A DNA stretch of 23,062 bases from Gemmatimonadota bacterium (GCA_013002425.1 JABDJQ010000127.1:1-23062); one strand, 5' to 3'. Counted from the first letter of the stretch, positions 1 to 6,981 are shown. Notes: generated by a model not told the origin, from the sequence alone. A program made the numbers and translations.

Positions 1-800
1 CCGACCGGAATGATTTCGTGCGACTCGATCGCCCGTAGAAGCTTCGCCTGCAGCGCGATCGGCATGTCGCCGATTTCGTCGAGCAGCAGCGTGCCCTCGC
101 TGGCGTAATTGAAGAACCCCTGCTTGTTTTCGACCGCCCCCGTGAACGCGCCTTTCCGGTGACCGAAGAGCTCGCTTTCCATCAGCGACTCCGCGATCGC
201 GGCGCAGTTCACCGCGACGAACGGTTTCGCGCGGCGTCCCGAATTGTAGTGAATGGCGCGCGCAATCAGTTCCTTGCCGGTGCCGCTCGGCCCCGTGATC
301 AGCACCGTGCTGTCGGTGCGCGCCACGCGCCGCACCATCTCGAGCACCCGTTTCATCGCTTCGCTCTCGCCCACGATCTTGCGAAAGTCGTAACGCTCCG
401 CCATCTCCTGCTCGCGCAGCAGGCTTTCGTGTGCGAGCGAGCGATGCTCGAGCATCCGCTTCAGGCGGGCGGCTACCGCCTGCAGGTCGAGCGGCTTGCG
501 GATGTAATCGTCCGCCCCCCGCTGCATGACCTCGATCGCGCTCTCGAGCGTGCCGTGTTCGGTCATGATCATGACGCCCGTGAGCGGCGCCGCTTTCCGG
601 ATGTAATCGAGCAGGTCGAGGCAGTCGCGCCCCGGGGCCATCAGGTCGGTGATCACGACGTCGACGTGCGCCCGATCGATCTGTGCGATCGCACCCGCGA
701 CATCGGATGCCGTTCTGACGGCGAAGCCTTCGCTTTCGAGCAGCCCGGTCAGACCCGCGATCACGGCAGGATCGGGATCGACGACGAGAATCGTGGCCAT
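1..800 (-). CDS. Sigma-54-dependent response regulator, NtrC family (3' part missing)
   Basis: The protein starts [13 protein letters not shown] and is cut by the left window edge after 266 residues. Residues 1-120 form a receiver domain with phospho-acceptor D52 (in VVVTDLMAPG), switch residue T80 and K102 of the RKP motif. From about residue 140 an AAA+ sigma-54 activator domain begins: Walker A is GPSGTGKE, the sigma-54-contacting loop GAFTGA is intact, and [10 protein letters not shown] carries Walker B. The C-terminal DNA-binding helix-turn-helix should lie outside the window. In the family, phosphorylation drives ring assembly and ATP-dependent opening of sigma-54 promoters. AAGGGGAG precedes the ATG. 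The acidic pocket reads V-D8-P9-D10, so one residue of the usual acidic pair is proline. The gene is divergent from the sulfur operon, whose upstream region has a sigma-54 promoter match; control of that operon is inference. Confidence 0.95.
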   Translation of the reverse strand, partial: MATILVVDPDPAVIAGLTGLLESEGFAVRTASDVAGAIAQIDRAHVDVVITDLMAPGRDCLDLLDYIRKAAPLTGVMIMTEHGTLESAIEVMQRGADDYIRKPLDLQAVAARLKRMLEHRSLAHESLLREQEMAERYDFRKIVGESEAMKRVLEMVRRVARTDSTVLITGPSGTGKELIARAIHYNSGRRAKPFVAVNCAAIAESLMESELFGHRKGAFTGAVENKQGFFNYASEGTLLLDEIGDMPIALQAKLLRAIESHEIIPV

Positions 801-831
801 GCGGAATCTCCCCTTCAAAGTACACGTCTAT

Positions 832-880
832 ATTCTCATATCTGGGAACCAACCGCCATGCAATTCCCGCAAGTGAGAAT
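832..880. promoter_or_regulatory. Symmetric 49-bp dyad, candidate activator binding site
   Basis: Two inverted-repeat pairs share one centre at position 856. The outer arms are attctca (832-838) and tgagaat (874-880); the inner arms are gggaa (844-848) and ttccc (864-868). Both pairs are perfect, with equal 5-base gaps between outer and inner arms on each side. The site lies about 130 bp upstream of the start expected from the sigma-54 promoter at 963-978, a normal distance for an enhancer-type site. It also overlaps the putative promoter of the response regulator gene, which would allow autoregulation. The symmetry is seen directly; the binding protein is inferred. Confidence 0.5.
835..863 (-). 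promoter_or_regulatory. Putative sigma-70-type promoter of the response regulator
   Basis: On the minus strand TTGCAT (863-858) and TATGAG (840-835) are separated by 17 bases and lie 35-63 bases before the ATG of the response regulator. The match is moderate. It sits inside the 832-880 dyad. Confidence 0.3.
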
Positions 881-962
881 CCCCTCGTTCACGATGGAGC
901 GATGAACCCGCCTAAGCGGTTGTTATCAAGAGAAATAACTTCTTCACTGCAAAATTCCAACA

Positions 963-978
963 TGGCACCGGATATGCC
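963..978 (+). promoter_or_regulatory. Putative sigma-54 (-24/-12) promoter of the merR-SQR operon
   Basis: The sequence TGGCACcggatATGCC fits the sigma-54 consensus TGGCACG-N4-TTGCW. GG at 964-965 and GC at 976-977 are separated by the required 10 bases. Transcription would begin near 989, about 42 bases before the merR ATG at 1031. The gene next door and divergent encodes a GAFTGA-bearing sigma-54 activator, and a dyad lies at a suitable distance upstream. Confidence 0.6.
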
Positions 979-1030
979 CTCTACATCATCAGATACGGAA
1001 AGTCTACATCGGCCAATAGAGGGGTTCGCG

Positions 1031-1513
1031 ATGACATCGACACTCGATCGGCACAGCCCGGTTCTCGGTATCGGCGCGGTCGCGCGGGAGCTCGGCGTGG
1101 CGGTCGGCACGGTCCGACTCTACGAAAACAGGGGGCTGGTCCTCGCTCACCGAACCGCCACACGGCAGCGTTTCTTCTCCATGCACGACGTGGAACGTCT
1201 GAAATGCGTACGAAAGATGATCACCGAGCACGGCCTGAACATCAAAGGGATCAAGCAGATCATGGCGCTGATCCCGTGCTGGGAATATCGAGGCGGTCTC
1301 GACGACGACTGCCGTGAATGCCCCGTCTACTCCGAAATGATCGGGCCGTGCTGGAGCGTCCGCCGCGTCGGCGCGAAGTGCCGGAGCGTCGACTGCAGAG
1401 AGTGCGACGTGTACAGAATGCGCGTCAGCTGCGACCACATGAAAGAGATCGTTCACGGGCCACGGCGACGCGGAATGCTGAAAGCCGCCGACGCGCCTGA
1501 AAGGAGCATATGA
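1031..1513 (+). CDS. Cys-rich MerR-family transcriptional regulator
   Basis: A 160-residue protein. Residues 11-80 form the MerR winged helix (GIGAVARELGVAVGTVRLYE, then RQRFFSMHDVERLKCV). The C-terminal part is rich in cysteine: Cys83, 94, 97, 107, 117, 122, 125 and 134, with CxxC pairs at 94/97 and 122/125, plus Cys59. Such a cluster could bind metal or sense sulfane sulfur or redox state; which one is not known from sequence. ATG 1031 was chosen because the MerR fold starts just after it and a GAGGGG box precedes it; an in-frame ATG at 902 would add 43 non-conserved residues and would cover the sigma-54 promoter. The stop overlaps the next gene's start by four bases (ATGA), implying coupled translation and a role in controlling the sulfur genes downstream. 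Confidence 0.9.
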   Translation: MTSTLDRHSPVLGIGAVARELGVAVGTVRLYENRGLVLAHRTATRQRFFSMHDVERLKCVRKMITEHGLNIKGIKQIMALIPCWEYRGGLDDDCRECPVYSEMIGPCWSVRRVGAKCRSVDCRECDVYRMRVSCDHMKEIVHGPRRRGMLKAADAPERSI

Positions 1514-2748
1514 TGAAGAACCTGCTGATCCTGGGAGCCGGCACCGCGGGCACGATGATGGCCAACAAGCTGGCGCCCGAACTCGAAAGCCGTGACTGGA
1601 AGATCACGCTGGTCGATCAGGACGAAACGCACTACTACCAGCCCGGCTTCCTCTTCATCCCGTTCGGGATCTACTCGCGCGAAGACGTCATCAAGCGGAA
1701 GCGCGACTACATTCGACCCGGCGTGGAGCTCGTCATGTCCGCGATCGAGAAGATCCACCCCGAAGAGAACCGCGTCGCGCTCGCGAACGGACAAACGCTG
1801 TCGTACGACGCGCTGATCATCGCGACCGGCAGCGACATCAGCCCGGAAGAAACCGAAGGCCTTACCGGCGAAGGATGGCAGCGTAATATCTTCGATTTCT
1901 ACACGGTCGACGGCGCCGTAAAACTCGCGGCATTCCTGAAGGACTGGAAGGGCGGCAAGATGGTCATGAGCGTCACCGAGATGCCGATCAAGTGCCCCGT
2001 GGCCCCGCTCGAGTTCGTGTTTCTCGCCGACTGGTTCTTCACGGAGCAGGGAATCCGCGACAAAGTGGAGATCGAGTATGTGACCCCGCTCCCCGGCGCG
2101 TTCACCAAGCCGGTCGCTTCACGGTATCTGGGCGATTTTCTCGAGAAGAAGAACATCAAGCTCACGACCGACTTCGATACCGGAAGCGTCGACGGCGCGC
2201 GCAACAAACTGATCTCGTACGACGAAACCGAGATCGACTACGACCTGCTCGTGATCGTGCCGACAGTCATGGGCGCGGAAGTCATCGGGCGCTCCGGCAT
2301 GGGCGACGAGCTGCGGTTCGTTCCCACGCACGATCGCACGCTCCAGCATAAAGAGTACGAAAACATCTTCGTGATCGGCGACGCGGCGAATATCCCCGCT
2401 TCGAAAGCGGGATCCGTCGCGCACTTCGCGGCCGACACGGTGTACGACAATTTTCTGCGATACATCGAAGGACGACCGCTTCTCGAGAGCTTCGACGGAC
2501 ACGCCAACTGCTTCATCGAATCGGGCTTCGGCAAGGGCCTCCTGATCGACTTCAGTTACGACGTCGAGCCGCTCCCGGGCAAGTTCCCGCTTCCCGGCAT
2601 CGGGCCCTACTCCCTGCTCGAAGAGAGCAAGATGAACCACTGGGGCAAGATGATGTTCCGCTGGATCTACTGGAACGTGCTCCTGAAAGGCGCCGAACTG
2701 CCGATCGAAGCGCAGATGAGCATGGCCGGAAAGCGAAGAGCGTCATGA
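1510..2748 (+). CDS. Sulfide:quinone oxidoreductase-like FAD flavoprotein
   Basis: A 412-residue protein of the SQR/FCSD flavoprotein family, which oxidises sulfide to sulfane sulfur and passes electrons to quinone. The FAD-binding GAGTAG is at residues 9-14, the second dinucleotide-fold signal ALIIATGSD follows, and VIGDAANIP is the C-terminal FAD motif. Two cysteines sit where redox-active SQR cysteines are expected: Cys162 in PIKCPVAP and Cys334 in HANCFIE. The C-terminal stretch with MMFRWIYWN is aromatic and amphipathic, like the membrane-anchoring tail of SQRs. AAGGAG lies just upstream, and the start overlaps merR's stop. Membership of the family is clear; the exact substrate (sulfide, or another sulfur donor) and SQR type are inferred. 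The TusE and DsrE-like genes downstream support a sulfur role. Confidence 0.88.
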   Translation: MMKNLLILGAGTAGTMMANKLAPELESRDWKITLVDQDETHYYQPGFLFIPFGIYSREDVIKRKRDYIRPGVELVMSAIEKIHPEENRVALANGQTLSYDALIIATGSDISPEETEGLTGEGWQRNIFDFYTVDGAVKLAAFLKDWKGGKMVMSVTEMPIKCPVAPLEFVFLADWFFTEQGIRDKVEIEYVTPLPGAFTKPVASRYLGDFLEKKNIKLTTDFDTGSVDGARNKLISYDETEIDYDLLVIVPTVMGAEVIGRSGMGDELRFVPTHDRTLQHKEYENIFVIGDAANIPASKAGSVAHFAADTVYDNFLRYIEGRPLLESFDGHANCFIESGFGKGLLIDFSYDVEPLPGKFPLPGIGPYSLLEESKMNHWGKMMFRWIYWNVLLKGAELPIEAQMSMAGKRRAS

Positions 2749-3515
2749 GCACCGATACCCGCACACGAAACGAAAGCGAAGCGGGCCGGGGCGCCGGAAG
2801 CATGTCGATCGAAGAGCGACTCGCCAGCATCGACAACCGTCTGGCGTTCCTGACGCGGGAAATCGAGGAGCAGAGCCGGTCACGGCGCGAACGGAACGAT
2901 CTGATGGCCGATCTCGGCATCGTGGGAGGCGACGTCTACAAGGCCGCGATCACGGAGTTCGATCAGATCGCGCCGTACTTCGACTCGGACGACGCGATCG
3001 AATTCATGAGGCGGCTCCTGCGGAACGTCCGCACGATCAATCAGGCGCTCGCACAGGTGGAGAGCGTTGCCGAGTTCACGAAAGACGCCACGCCCCTCGC
3101 GATGGAAGCCTTCCATGAACTGACGCTGAATCTCGACGCGATGGACCGCAAGGGTTACTTCGAGTTCGGACGCGAACTGCTCGGCATCGTCGACACGATC
3201 GTGACGTCGTTCACGATCGAAGACGCCCGCGCGCTGCGCGAAAGCGTGGTCTCGATCGTCAGCACCGTGAAGAACATGACGCAGCCGGAAATGCTTGCTG
3301 CGATGAACAACGCCGTCAGTTTCTACGGACAGATGGGCGTCGACGTCGACGAGGAAGTCTCGACATGGGATCTGCTGAAAGAGCTGAACTCTCCCGAGGC
3401 CCGTCGCGGCATGGCGTTCATGGTCCGCTTCATGAAGAACGTAGCAGCAGCCAGATACGCGTCCTCGTCCGATTCACCGGACGCGGCGCGCACGAATGAA
3501 GGAGGGTCCCGATGA
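2745..3515 (+). CDS. DUF1641 family protein
   Basis: A 256-residue soluble, mostly helical protein without signal peptide or cysteine. It has an acidic/basic coiled-coil-like N-terminus (residues 20-50, SIEERLASIDNRLAFLTREI) and a DUF1641-like core toward the C-terminus, where MNNAVSFYGQMGVDVDEEV and SPEARRGMAFMVRFMKN are recognisable. DUF1641 proteins are often encoded beside SQR-like flavoproteins or formate dehydrogenases, but their biochemical role is unknown. The start ATG overlaps the SQR stop (ATGA). A second possible start is ATG 2803 (MSIEERL), which would remove a low-complexity N-terminus. A role as partner or assembly factor of the flavoprotein is inferred from gene order only. 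Confidence 0.8.
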   Translation: MSTDTRTRNESEAGRGAGSMSIEERLASIDNRLAFLTREIEEQSRSRRERNDLMADLGIVGGDVYKAAITEFDQIAPYFDSDDAIEFMRRLLRNVRTINQALAQVESVAEFTKDATPLAMEAFHELTLNLDAMDRKGYFEFGRELLGIVDTIVTSFTIEDARALRESVVSIVSTVKNMTQPEMLAAMNNAVSFYGQMGVDVDEEVSTWDLLKELNSPEARRGMAFMVRFMKNVAAARYASSSDSPDAARTNEGGSR

Positions 3516-3829
3516 CCACAATGACCGTGAAAGATCGATCGATCGAAGTGAATGAAGAGGGTTTCCTCGTGAACCCCGACGACTGGAACGAAGAGATCGC
3601 GCAGGAGATCGCAACCAGGGAAGACGTCGGCGAACTGAAGGAAGAGCACTGGAAAGTGATCCGCTTCATGCGCGACGACTTCCAAGCGAACGGCAAGGTG
3701 CCGACGATTCGCCGGATGAAGAAGACGGGCGGCGTGCCGGTGAAGGATATCTACCGTCTGTTTCCGAAAGGCCCCGCGAAGAAGGCGGCGAAGATCGCCG
3801 GACTCTCGAAACCGGAAGGGTGCGTTTAG
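3512..3829 (+). CDS. TusE/DsrC-family sulfur carrier with a single cysteine
   Basis: A 105-residue protein. The fold is recognisable from EVNEEGFLVNPDDWNEEIA, EEHWKVIRFMRDDF and the C-terminal arm YRLFPKGPAKKAAKIAGL...GCV. The penultimate Cys104 is the persulfide-carrying cysteine of the family. True DsrC proteins have a second cysteine 11 residues earlier; here that position is Ala93. This is the TusE-type pattern, suited to relaying sulfane sulfur rather than forming the trisulfide of dissimilatory sulfite reductase. A GGAGG ribosome site precedes ATG 3512, which overlaps the upstream stop. The likely role is accepting sulfur from the DsrE2-like protein encoded next. No dsrAB is seen nearby. 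Confidence 0.9.
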   Translation: MTTMTVKDRSIEVNEEGFLVNPDDWNEEIAQEIATREDVGELKEEHWKVIRFMRDDFQANGKVPTIRRMKKTGGVPVKDIYRLFPKGPAKKAAKIAGLSKPEGCV

Positions 3830-3859
3830 CGCCGGCGGCAACGCCAGGAGGTGATTGCA

Positions 3860-4336
3860 GTGTCACAGGACAACGGCAGAATCGAAAAAGTTTCCATCGT
3901 GATCTCGCGCGGGTCGCTCGACGGCGTATACCCCGGCCTGATCATGGCGAACGGAGCGCGGATGGAAGGGATCGAGGCGAATCTCTTCTTCACGTTCTTC
4001 GGACTCGAAACGATCATGACGAAACACATGGACAAACTGAAAGTCGCCACGGTGGGTAACCCCGCGATGCATATGCCGAGCGTCGTCGGCATGCTCCCGG
4101 GCATGTCCGCGCTGGCGACGAAAATGATGGGCAGGGAGATGGAGAAGATCGACATTCCGCCCGTGCCGGAATTCGTCGAAATGGTGCATGACGCGGGTGT
4201 CGAACTTTACGCCTGCAGAGCTACCGTCGACATGTTTCACCTGAAAAAAGAGGACTTCTGCCCCGAGGTGGAAGACATCATCAACGTCGGACAGTTTTAC
4301 GAAATGGCCCATGGCGGTCAGATCATCTTCACTTAA
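3860..4336 (+). CDS. DsrE2-like (DsrE/DsrF family) sulfurtransferase
   Basis: A 158-residue protein starting at GTG 3860, chosen because AGGAGGTGAT (3847-3856) is ideally spaced before it; GTG 3851 lies inside that ribosome site. It has the DsrE-like fold: KVSIVISRGSLDGVYPGLIM at the N-terminus, FFTFFGLETI in the middle, then ELYACRATVDMF with Cys119, the position of the active cysteine in DsrE-type proteins. A second cysteine, Cys134, follows in KKEDFCPEV. DsrE2 proteins bind persulfide sulfur and hand it to TusA or TusE-type carriers. The gene follows tusE by 30 bases and precedes the outer-membrane gene by 11, so it belongs to the same operon. The met-rich loop around residues 65-100 (MHMPSVVGMLPGMSALATKM) is typical of the DsrE2 type. 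Confidence 0.88.
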   Translation: MSQDNGRIEKVSIVISRGSLDGVYPGLIMANGARMEGIEANLFFTFFGLETIMTKHMDKLKVATVGNPAMHMPSVVGMLPGMSALATKMMGREMEKIDIPPVPEFVEMVHDAGVELYACRATVDMFHLKKEDFCPEVEDIINVGQFYEMAHGGQIIFT

Positions 4337-4347
4337 AGGAGGCTGTT

Positions 4348-5616
4348 ATGTGTAACGCAATCCGAAACGCGGGCGGCCTTGTCGCTCTGATCGTCGCTCT
4401 GGCTCTCACCGTCGGCACGGCGCATGCCACAACGGGTTATTTCTCGCACGGATGCGGCGTCGACTACAAGGGGATGGCGGGGGCAGGCTCCGCGCTCGCG
4501 CTGAACTCGTTCGCGGGCGCTCACAATCCGGCCGCACTGTCGTTCCTCGGCCAGAGGTACGATGTCGACGTGGCGCTCTTCAGCCCGCGCCGCTCGTACA
4601 CTGTCACGAACAATCCGTCCGGGATGCAGGGAACGTTCGGGCTCGCACCGGGCACGTTCGACAGCGAGAACGAAGGGTTCTTCATCCCGTCGCTCGCAGG
4701 GAACTGGCGCCTGCGCGAAGGGCTGACCCTCGGCGTCGCCGTTTACGGAAACGGCGGAATGAACACCCAGTGGCCGACCAACACGTTCGGCGGCACGTCG
4801 CCCGTCGGCGTGGATCTTTCACAGGCGTTTCTCGCTCCGTCGCTCTCCTGGCGCGTGAATGACATGCACGGCATCGGTGTCACGCCGATCTTCGCCTTCC
4901 AGTGGTTCGAAGCGACCGGCCTCGAAGCGTTCGGCGGATTCTCGGGCGACGCCCCGAACCTCACGAACAACGGGTACGACCAGTCGTACGGCGGCGGAGT
5001 CCGCGTCGGGTATCTCGGCCAGTTCACGTCCGTGTTCTCGCTCGGCGCGAGTTTCCAGAGCCGCATGTGGATGACGGAGTTCGACGAGTACGCGGGGCTC
5101 TTCGCGGAAAGCGGCGGTTTCGACATTCCGCCGACGTGGGTCGTCGGTCTCGGCGTGCAGCCGAACAACAACCTGCGGCTCGCGTTCGACGTCTCACAGA
5201 TTCTCTACGAAGAAGTGGCGGCCGTCTCGAACTCGATGCTGCCGGGACTCCAGACCAACATGCTCGGCAGCGAAAGCGGAGCCGGCTTCGGATGGCAGAA
5301 CATCTACGTCTTCAAGGGCGGCGCCGAATATGACCTGAACCGTAAATGGACGGTGCGCGGCGGCTATTCGTACAACGATCAGCCGATTCCGGACACTGAG
5401 GTCATGTTCAACATCCTCGCCCCCGGCGTGCAGCAGCATCACATCACGGGCGGAACCTCGTTCCTTTTGAACGATCACAACGAGATCGGACTCGCCGTCA
5501 TGTACTCGCCCTCGAGCACCGTGACGGGAACGAACCCGCTCGAAGTGCCCGACCAGCAGACAATCGAACTCGAAATGAGCCAGTGGGAGGTTGCCCTCGG
5601 ATTTACGTATCGGTAG
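4348..5616 (+). CDS. FadL/TodX/OmpP1-family outer-membrane channel
   Basis: A 422-residue protein with a Sec signal peptide (residues 1-27, ending GTAHA before TTGYF). The mature N-terminus has the plug-like signature of the FadL family, with GMAGAGSALALNSFAGAHNPAAL. Alternating aromatic/polar strands follow, and the protein ends in LGFTYR with a terminal aromatic-containing strand, as in outer-membrane barrels. FadL channels import hydrophobic compounds by lateral diffusion. The gene has AAGGAGG before its ATG, is last in the sulfur operon and is followed by a terminator. Its cargo is unknown; the context suggests a hydrophobic or sulfur-containing compound, but this is inference. The mature part has one cysteine, Cys36. 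Confidence 0.88.
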   Translation: MCNAIRNAGGLVALIVALALTVGTAHATTGYFSHGCGVDYKGMAGAGSALALNSFAGAHNPAALSFLGQRYDVDVALFSPRRSYTVTNNPSGMQGTFGLAPGTFDSENEGFFIPSLAGNWRLREGLTLGVAVYGNGGMNTQWPTNTFGGTSPVGVDLSQAFLAPSLSWRVNDMHGIGVTPIFAFQWFEATGLEAFGGFSGDAPNLTNNGYDQSYGGGVRVGYLGQFTSVFSLGASFQSRMWMTEFDEYAGLFAESGGFDIPPTWVVGLGVQPNNNLRLAFDVSQILYEEVAAVSNSMLPGLQTNMLGSESGAGFGWQNIYVFKGGAEYDLNRKWTVRGGYSYNDQPIPDTEVMFNILAPGVQQHHITGGTSFLLNDHNEIGLAVMYSPSSTVTGTNPLEVPDQQTIELEMSQWEVALGFTYR

Positions 5617-5702
5617 GCGGCGAGGCCTGCGGCCGCACGGTAATGGTGCGGGATCCGCAGGAATCGTGACGGTCGCATGCGAGAGGCCGATCGTACAACG
5701 AG

Positions 5703-5734
5703 AAACGGCGGAGGTCATCGGACCTCCGCCGTTT
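5703..5734. terminator. Strong hairpin terminator between convergent genes
   Basis: A 14-bp perfect stem (5703-5716 with 5721-5734; core cggcggaggtc / gacctccgccg) closes an ATCG tetraloop. T residues end the 3' arm on the plus strand (5732-5735), so it can end the sulfur operon. A-rich bases on the other side (5703-5705) may let it also work for the convergent CHRD gene, though less well. Confidence 0.85.
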
Positions 5735-5764
5735 TCATTACTCGAGCTTCTGCTGCGTAATCGA

Positions 5765-6250
5765 CTACCGGAAGAGCTGCTTGACGCGGCCCCAGCTCGA
5801 TTCTTCGACAGCCGTCACCGGCGTGCACGTGATCTGCCCGCGGATCTCGCCGCCCGGGAAGTTATTACTGTGGATGTTCACGTACGTGAGTCCGGTCGCG
5901 ACGAGGTTGGTATGCGTCGTGCTCATGCCAGCCCACTGACCGATGATCGGGCTGCCGGGAATGAGGCCGAACAGTACTCCCGCGTTGGCACCGACCGGCG
6001 CAGGACCGTGAATGTGAGCCCCTACCACATTGGACGAAAGTCCGCTGTACGAGATGTTGTAGTCGAGCGTTCCGGCAACGTCGTCGAGAACGAACGAGCC
6101 CGTACCCGTCGCGGTCGACGCGTTCGGCGGAACTTCCTGCGAGCCTTCGAGCGTGCACTCGCAGTCCCAGAGCGTTGCCGTGGCCGTACCGGCCGTTCCG
6201 AAAACGAGAGTCGCGGCCATAAGCGCCGCCAGCGATAGCATCTTCTTCAT
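5765..6250 (-). CDS. Secreted CHRD-domain protein
   Basis: A 161-residue exported protein. ATG 6250 was chosen because GGAGG precedes it and a signal peptide starts at once (MKKMLSLAALMAATLVFG, cleaved near TATA). The CHRD domain is visible as EGSQEVPP, then GAHIHGPAPVGANAGVLF and NIHSNNFPGGEIRGQI. CHRD domains occur in chordin and in many bacterial secreted proteins; their function in bacteria is not established. Cysteines in the DCEC and ITCTP segments could form disulfides. The tail EESSWGRVKQLFR follows the domain and looks like an added C-terminal element. The gene stands alone, convergent with the sulfur operon across a shared terminator. Confidence 0.9.
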   Translation of the reverse strand: MKKMLSLAALMAATLVFGTAGTATATLWDCECTLEGSQEVPPNASTATGTGSFVLDDVAGTLDYNISYSGLSSNVVGAHIHGPAPVGANAGVLFGLIPGSPIIGQWAGMSTTHTNLVATGLTYVNIHSNNFPGGEIRGQITCTPVTAVEESSWGRVKQLFR

Positions 6251-6301
6251 GATTCCCTGCCTCCTGCGCGATTCGCGCATGTACCTGAATTCCGGCTGTG
6301 T

Positions 6302-6315
6302 GTGGGTTGACCCAC
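6302..6315. promoter_or_regulatory. Inverted repeat upstream of the CHRD gene
   Basis: gtgggt-tg-acccac is a perfect inverted repeat with 6-base arms and a 2-base centre, 52 bases before the CHRD start codon. It may be an operator. No clear -35/-10 pair could be fixed around it. The rest of the 126-base gap holds nothing else recognisable. Confidence 0.3.
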
Positions 6316-6376
6316 GCTCGAGGAACGGTACTGGAAAGTCCCATAATTGTCCAGACCTATCGATATCAGCCCGCCG

Positions 6377-6925
6377 TCACTCTCCGTTTCCCTCGTCCAG
6401 CCCCGCTTCGATCTCCGCAAGCCACTTGATGCGCGCGCGCGTCACGTGAATGGCGCCGCGCGCCATCGTGTACGGGAATGGGTCTTCGCTTTTCTTCAGT
6501 TCGCGGCAGTCCGTTTGCACGTCTTTCAGCTTGCTCTCCAGGATCGCGATCGCGTCATGCAAAAACGCGCGTTGCCTGGCGACACTGAGCGCGCCCAGAA
6601 ACCGCACGCGCGTCCGCAACGGATCGATCGGAAGGTCGCCCGCCCATTCCGAAACCGGCGGCCCGATCCACGACCGCAGAACGCGCAGGCCGCTCGCGGT
6701 CGTCTGAAACGCGCGGCTCTCGCGCTTCCCCTGCATGCGCGTCCGTGCCCGCACGAGCCCCCCGCCCTCCAGCCTCTCGAAAACGGGATAGATCGCGCCG
6801 GCGCTCCCGCTCCAGTGGGGCGAGGGCGAACTCTTCATGATCTGCTGCACCCGGTAGGGCGTGCACGGACCCTCAGACCAGATGAGCCCCAGTACGCACG
6901 CCTCGAGTTCGGTCAGATCCGCCAT
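6377..6925 (-). CDS. PadR-family transcriptional regulator
   Basis: A 182-residue protein with a PadR winged helix at residues 1-90: LTELEACVLGLIWSEGPCTPY, then SAGAIYPVFERLEGGGLVRA with the typical GAIYP...RLE..GL signature. A helical C-terminal dimerisation region follows (RVRFLGALSVARQRAFLHDA). PadR proteins are usually ligand-responsive repressors of nearby genes. The ATG at 6925 follows GAGAGGAAAT, and the reading frame upstream of it has no conserved content. The gene is divergent from the protease lipoprotein gene, and a palindrome overlaps the promoter between them, so it probably controls that gene and itself. Confidence 0.9.
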   Translation of the reverse strand: MADLTELEACVLGLIWSEGPCTPYRVQQIMKSSPSPHWSGSAGAIYPVFERLEGGGLVRARTRMQGKRESRAFQTTASGLRVLRSWIGPPVSEWAGDLPIDPLRTRVRFLGALSVARQRAFLHDAIAILESKLKDVQTDCRELKKSEDPFPYTMARGAIHVTRARIKWLAEIEAGLDEGNGE

Positions 6926-6951
6926 CGGAATTTCCTCTCTTTTCCTGAAAC

Positions 6952-6981
6952 TTGACGATACTACGATTCGTAATATACGAT
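6952..6981 (+). promoter_or_regulatory. Promoter with overlapping palindrome between padR and the protease gene
   Basis: On the plus strand TTGACG (6952-6957) and TACGAT (6976-6981) are 18 bases apart, about 50 bases before ATG 7030. The palindrome tcgta-ata-tacga (6968-6980) covers the -10 region. AT-rich dyads of this type are common PadR operators, so repression by the divergent PadR is likely but inferred. ACGATA also recurs at 6955, 6977 and 6989. Confidence 0.5.

Noticed and set aside
159..905. Long plus-strand ORF opposite the response regulator
   Set aside because: It is Arg/His/Asp-rich with no domain, and the minus strand encodes an obvious NtrC-family protein with all motifs.
902..1030. 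Upstream in-frame start of the MerR ORF (ATG 902)
   Set aside because: The added 43 residues have no MerR content, and this start would place the sigma-54 promoter inside the gene; ATG 1031 has a GAGGGG site and sits directly before the fold.
3512..3829. Naming the carrier DsrC of a dissimilatory sulfite reductase system
   Set aside because: The second DsrC cysteine is Ala93 and no dsr reductase genes are present in the window; the TusE-type label fits better.
4412..4428. Second sigma-54-like match (tcGGcacggcgcatGCc)
   Set aside because: It has correct GG-N10-GC spacing but lies inside the signal-peptide codons of the FadL-like gene with no gene start downstream; it shows that such matches can arise by chance in this GC-rich DNA.
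5673..5682. Perfect 10-bp palindrome tcgcatgcga between the FadL gene and the terminator
   Set aside because: Short, GC-rich and between convergent genes where no promoter is expected; probably chance.
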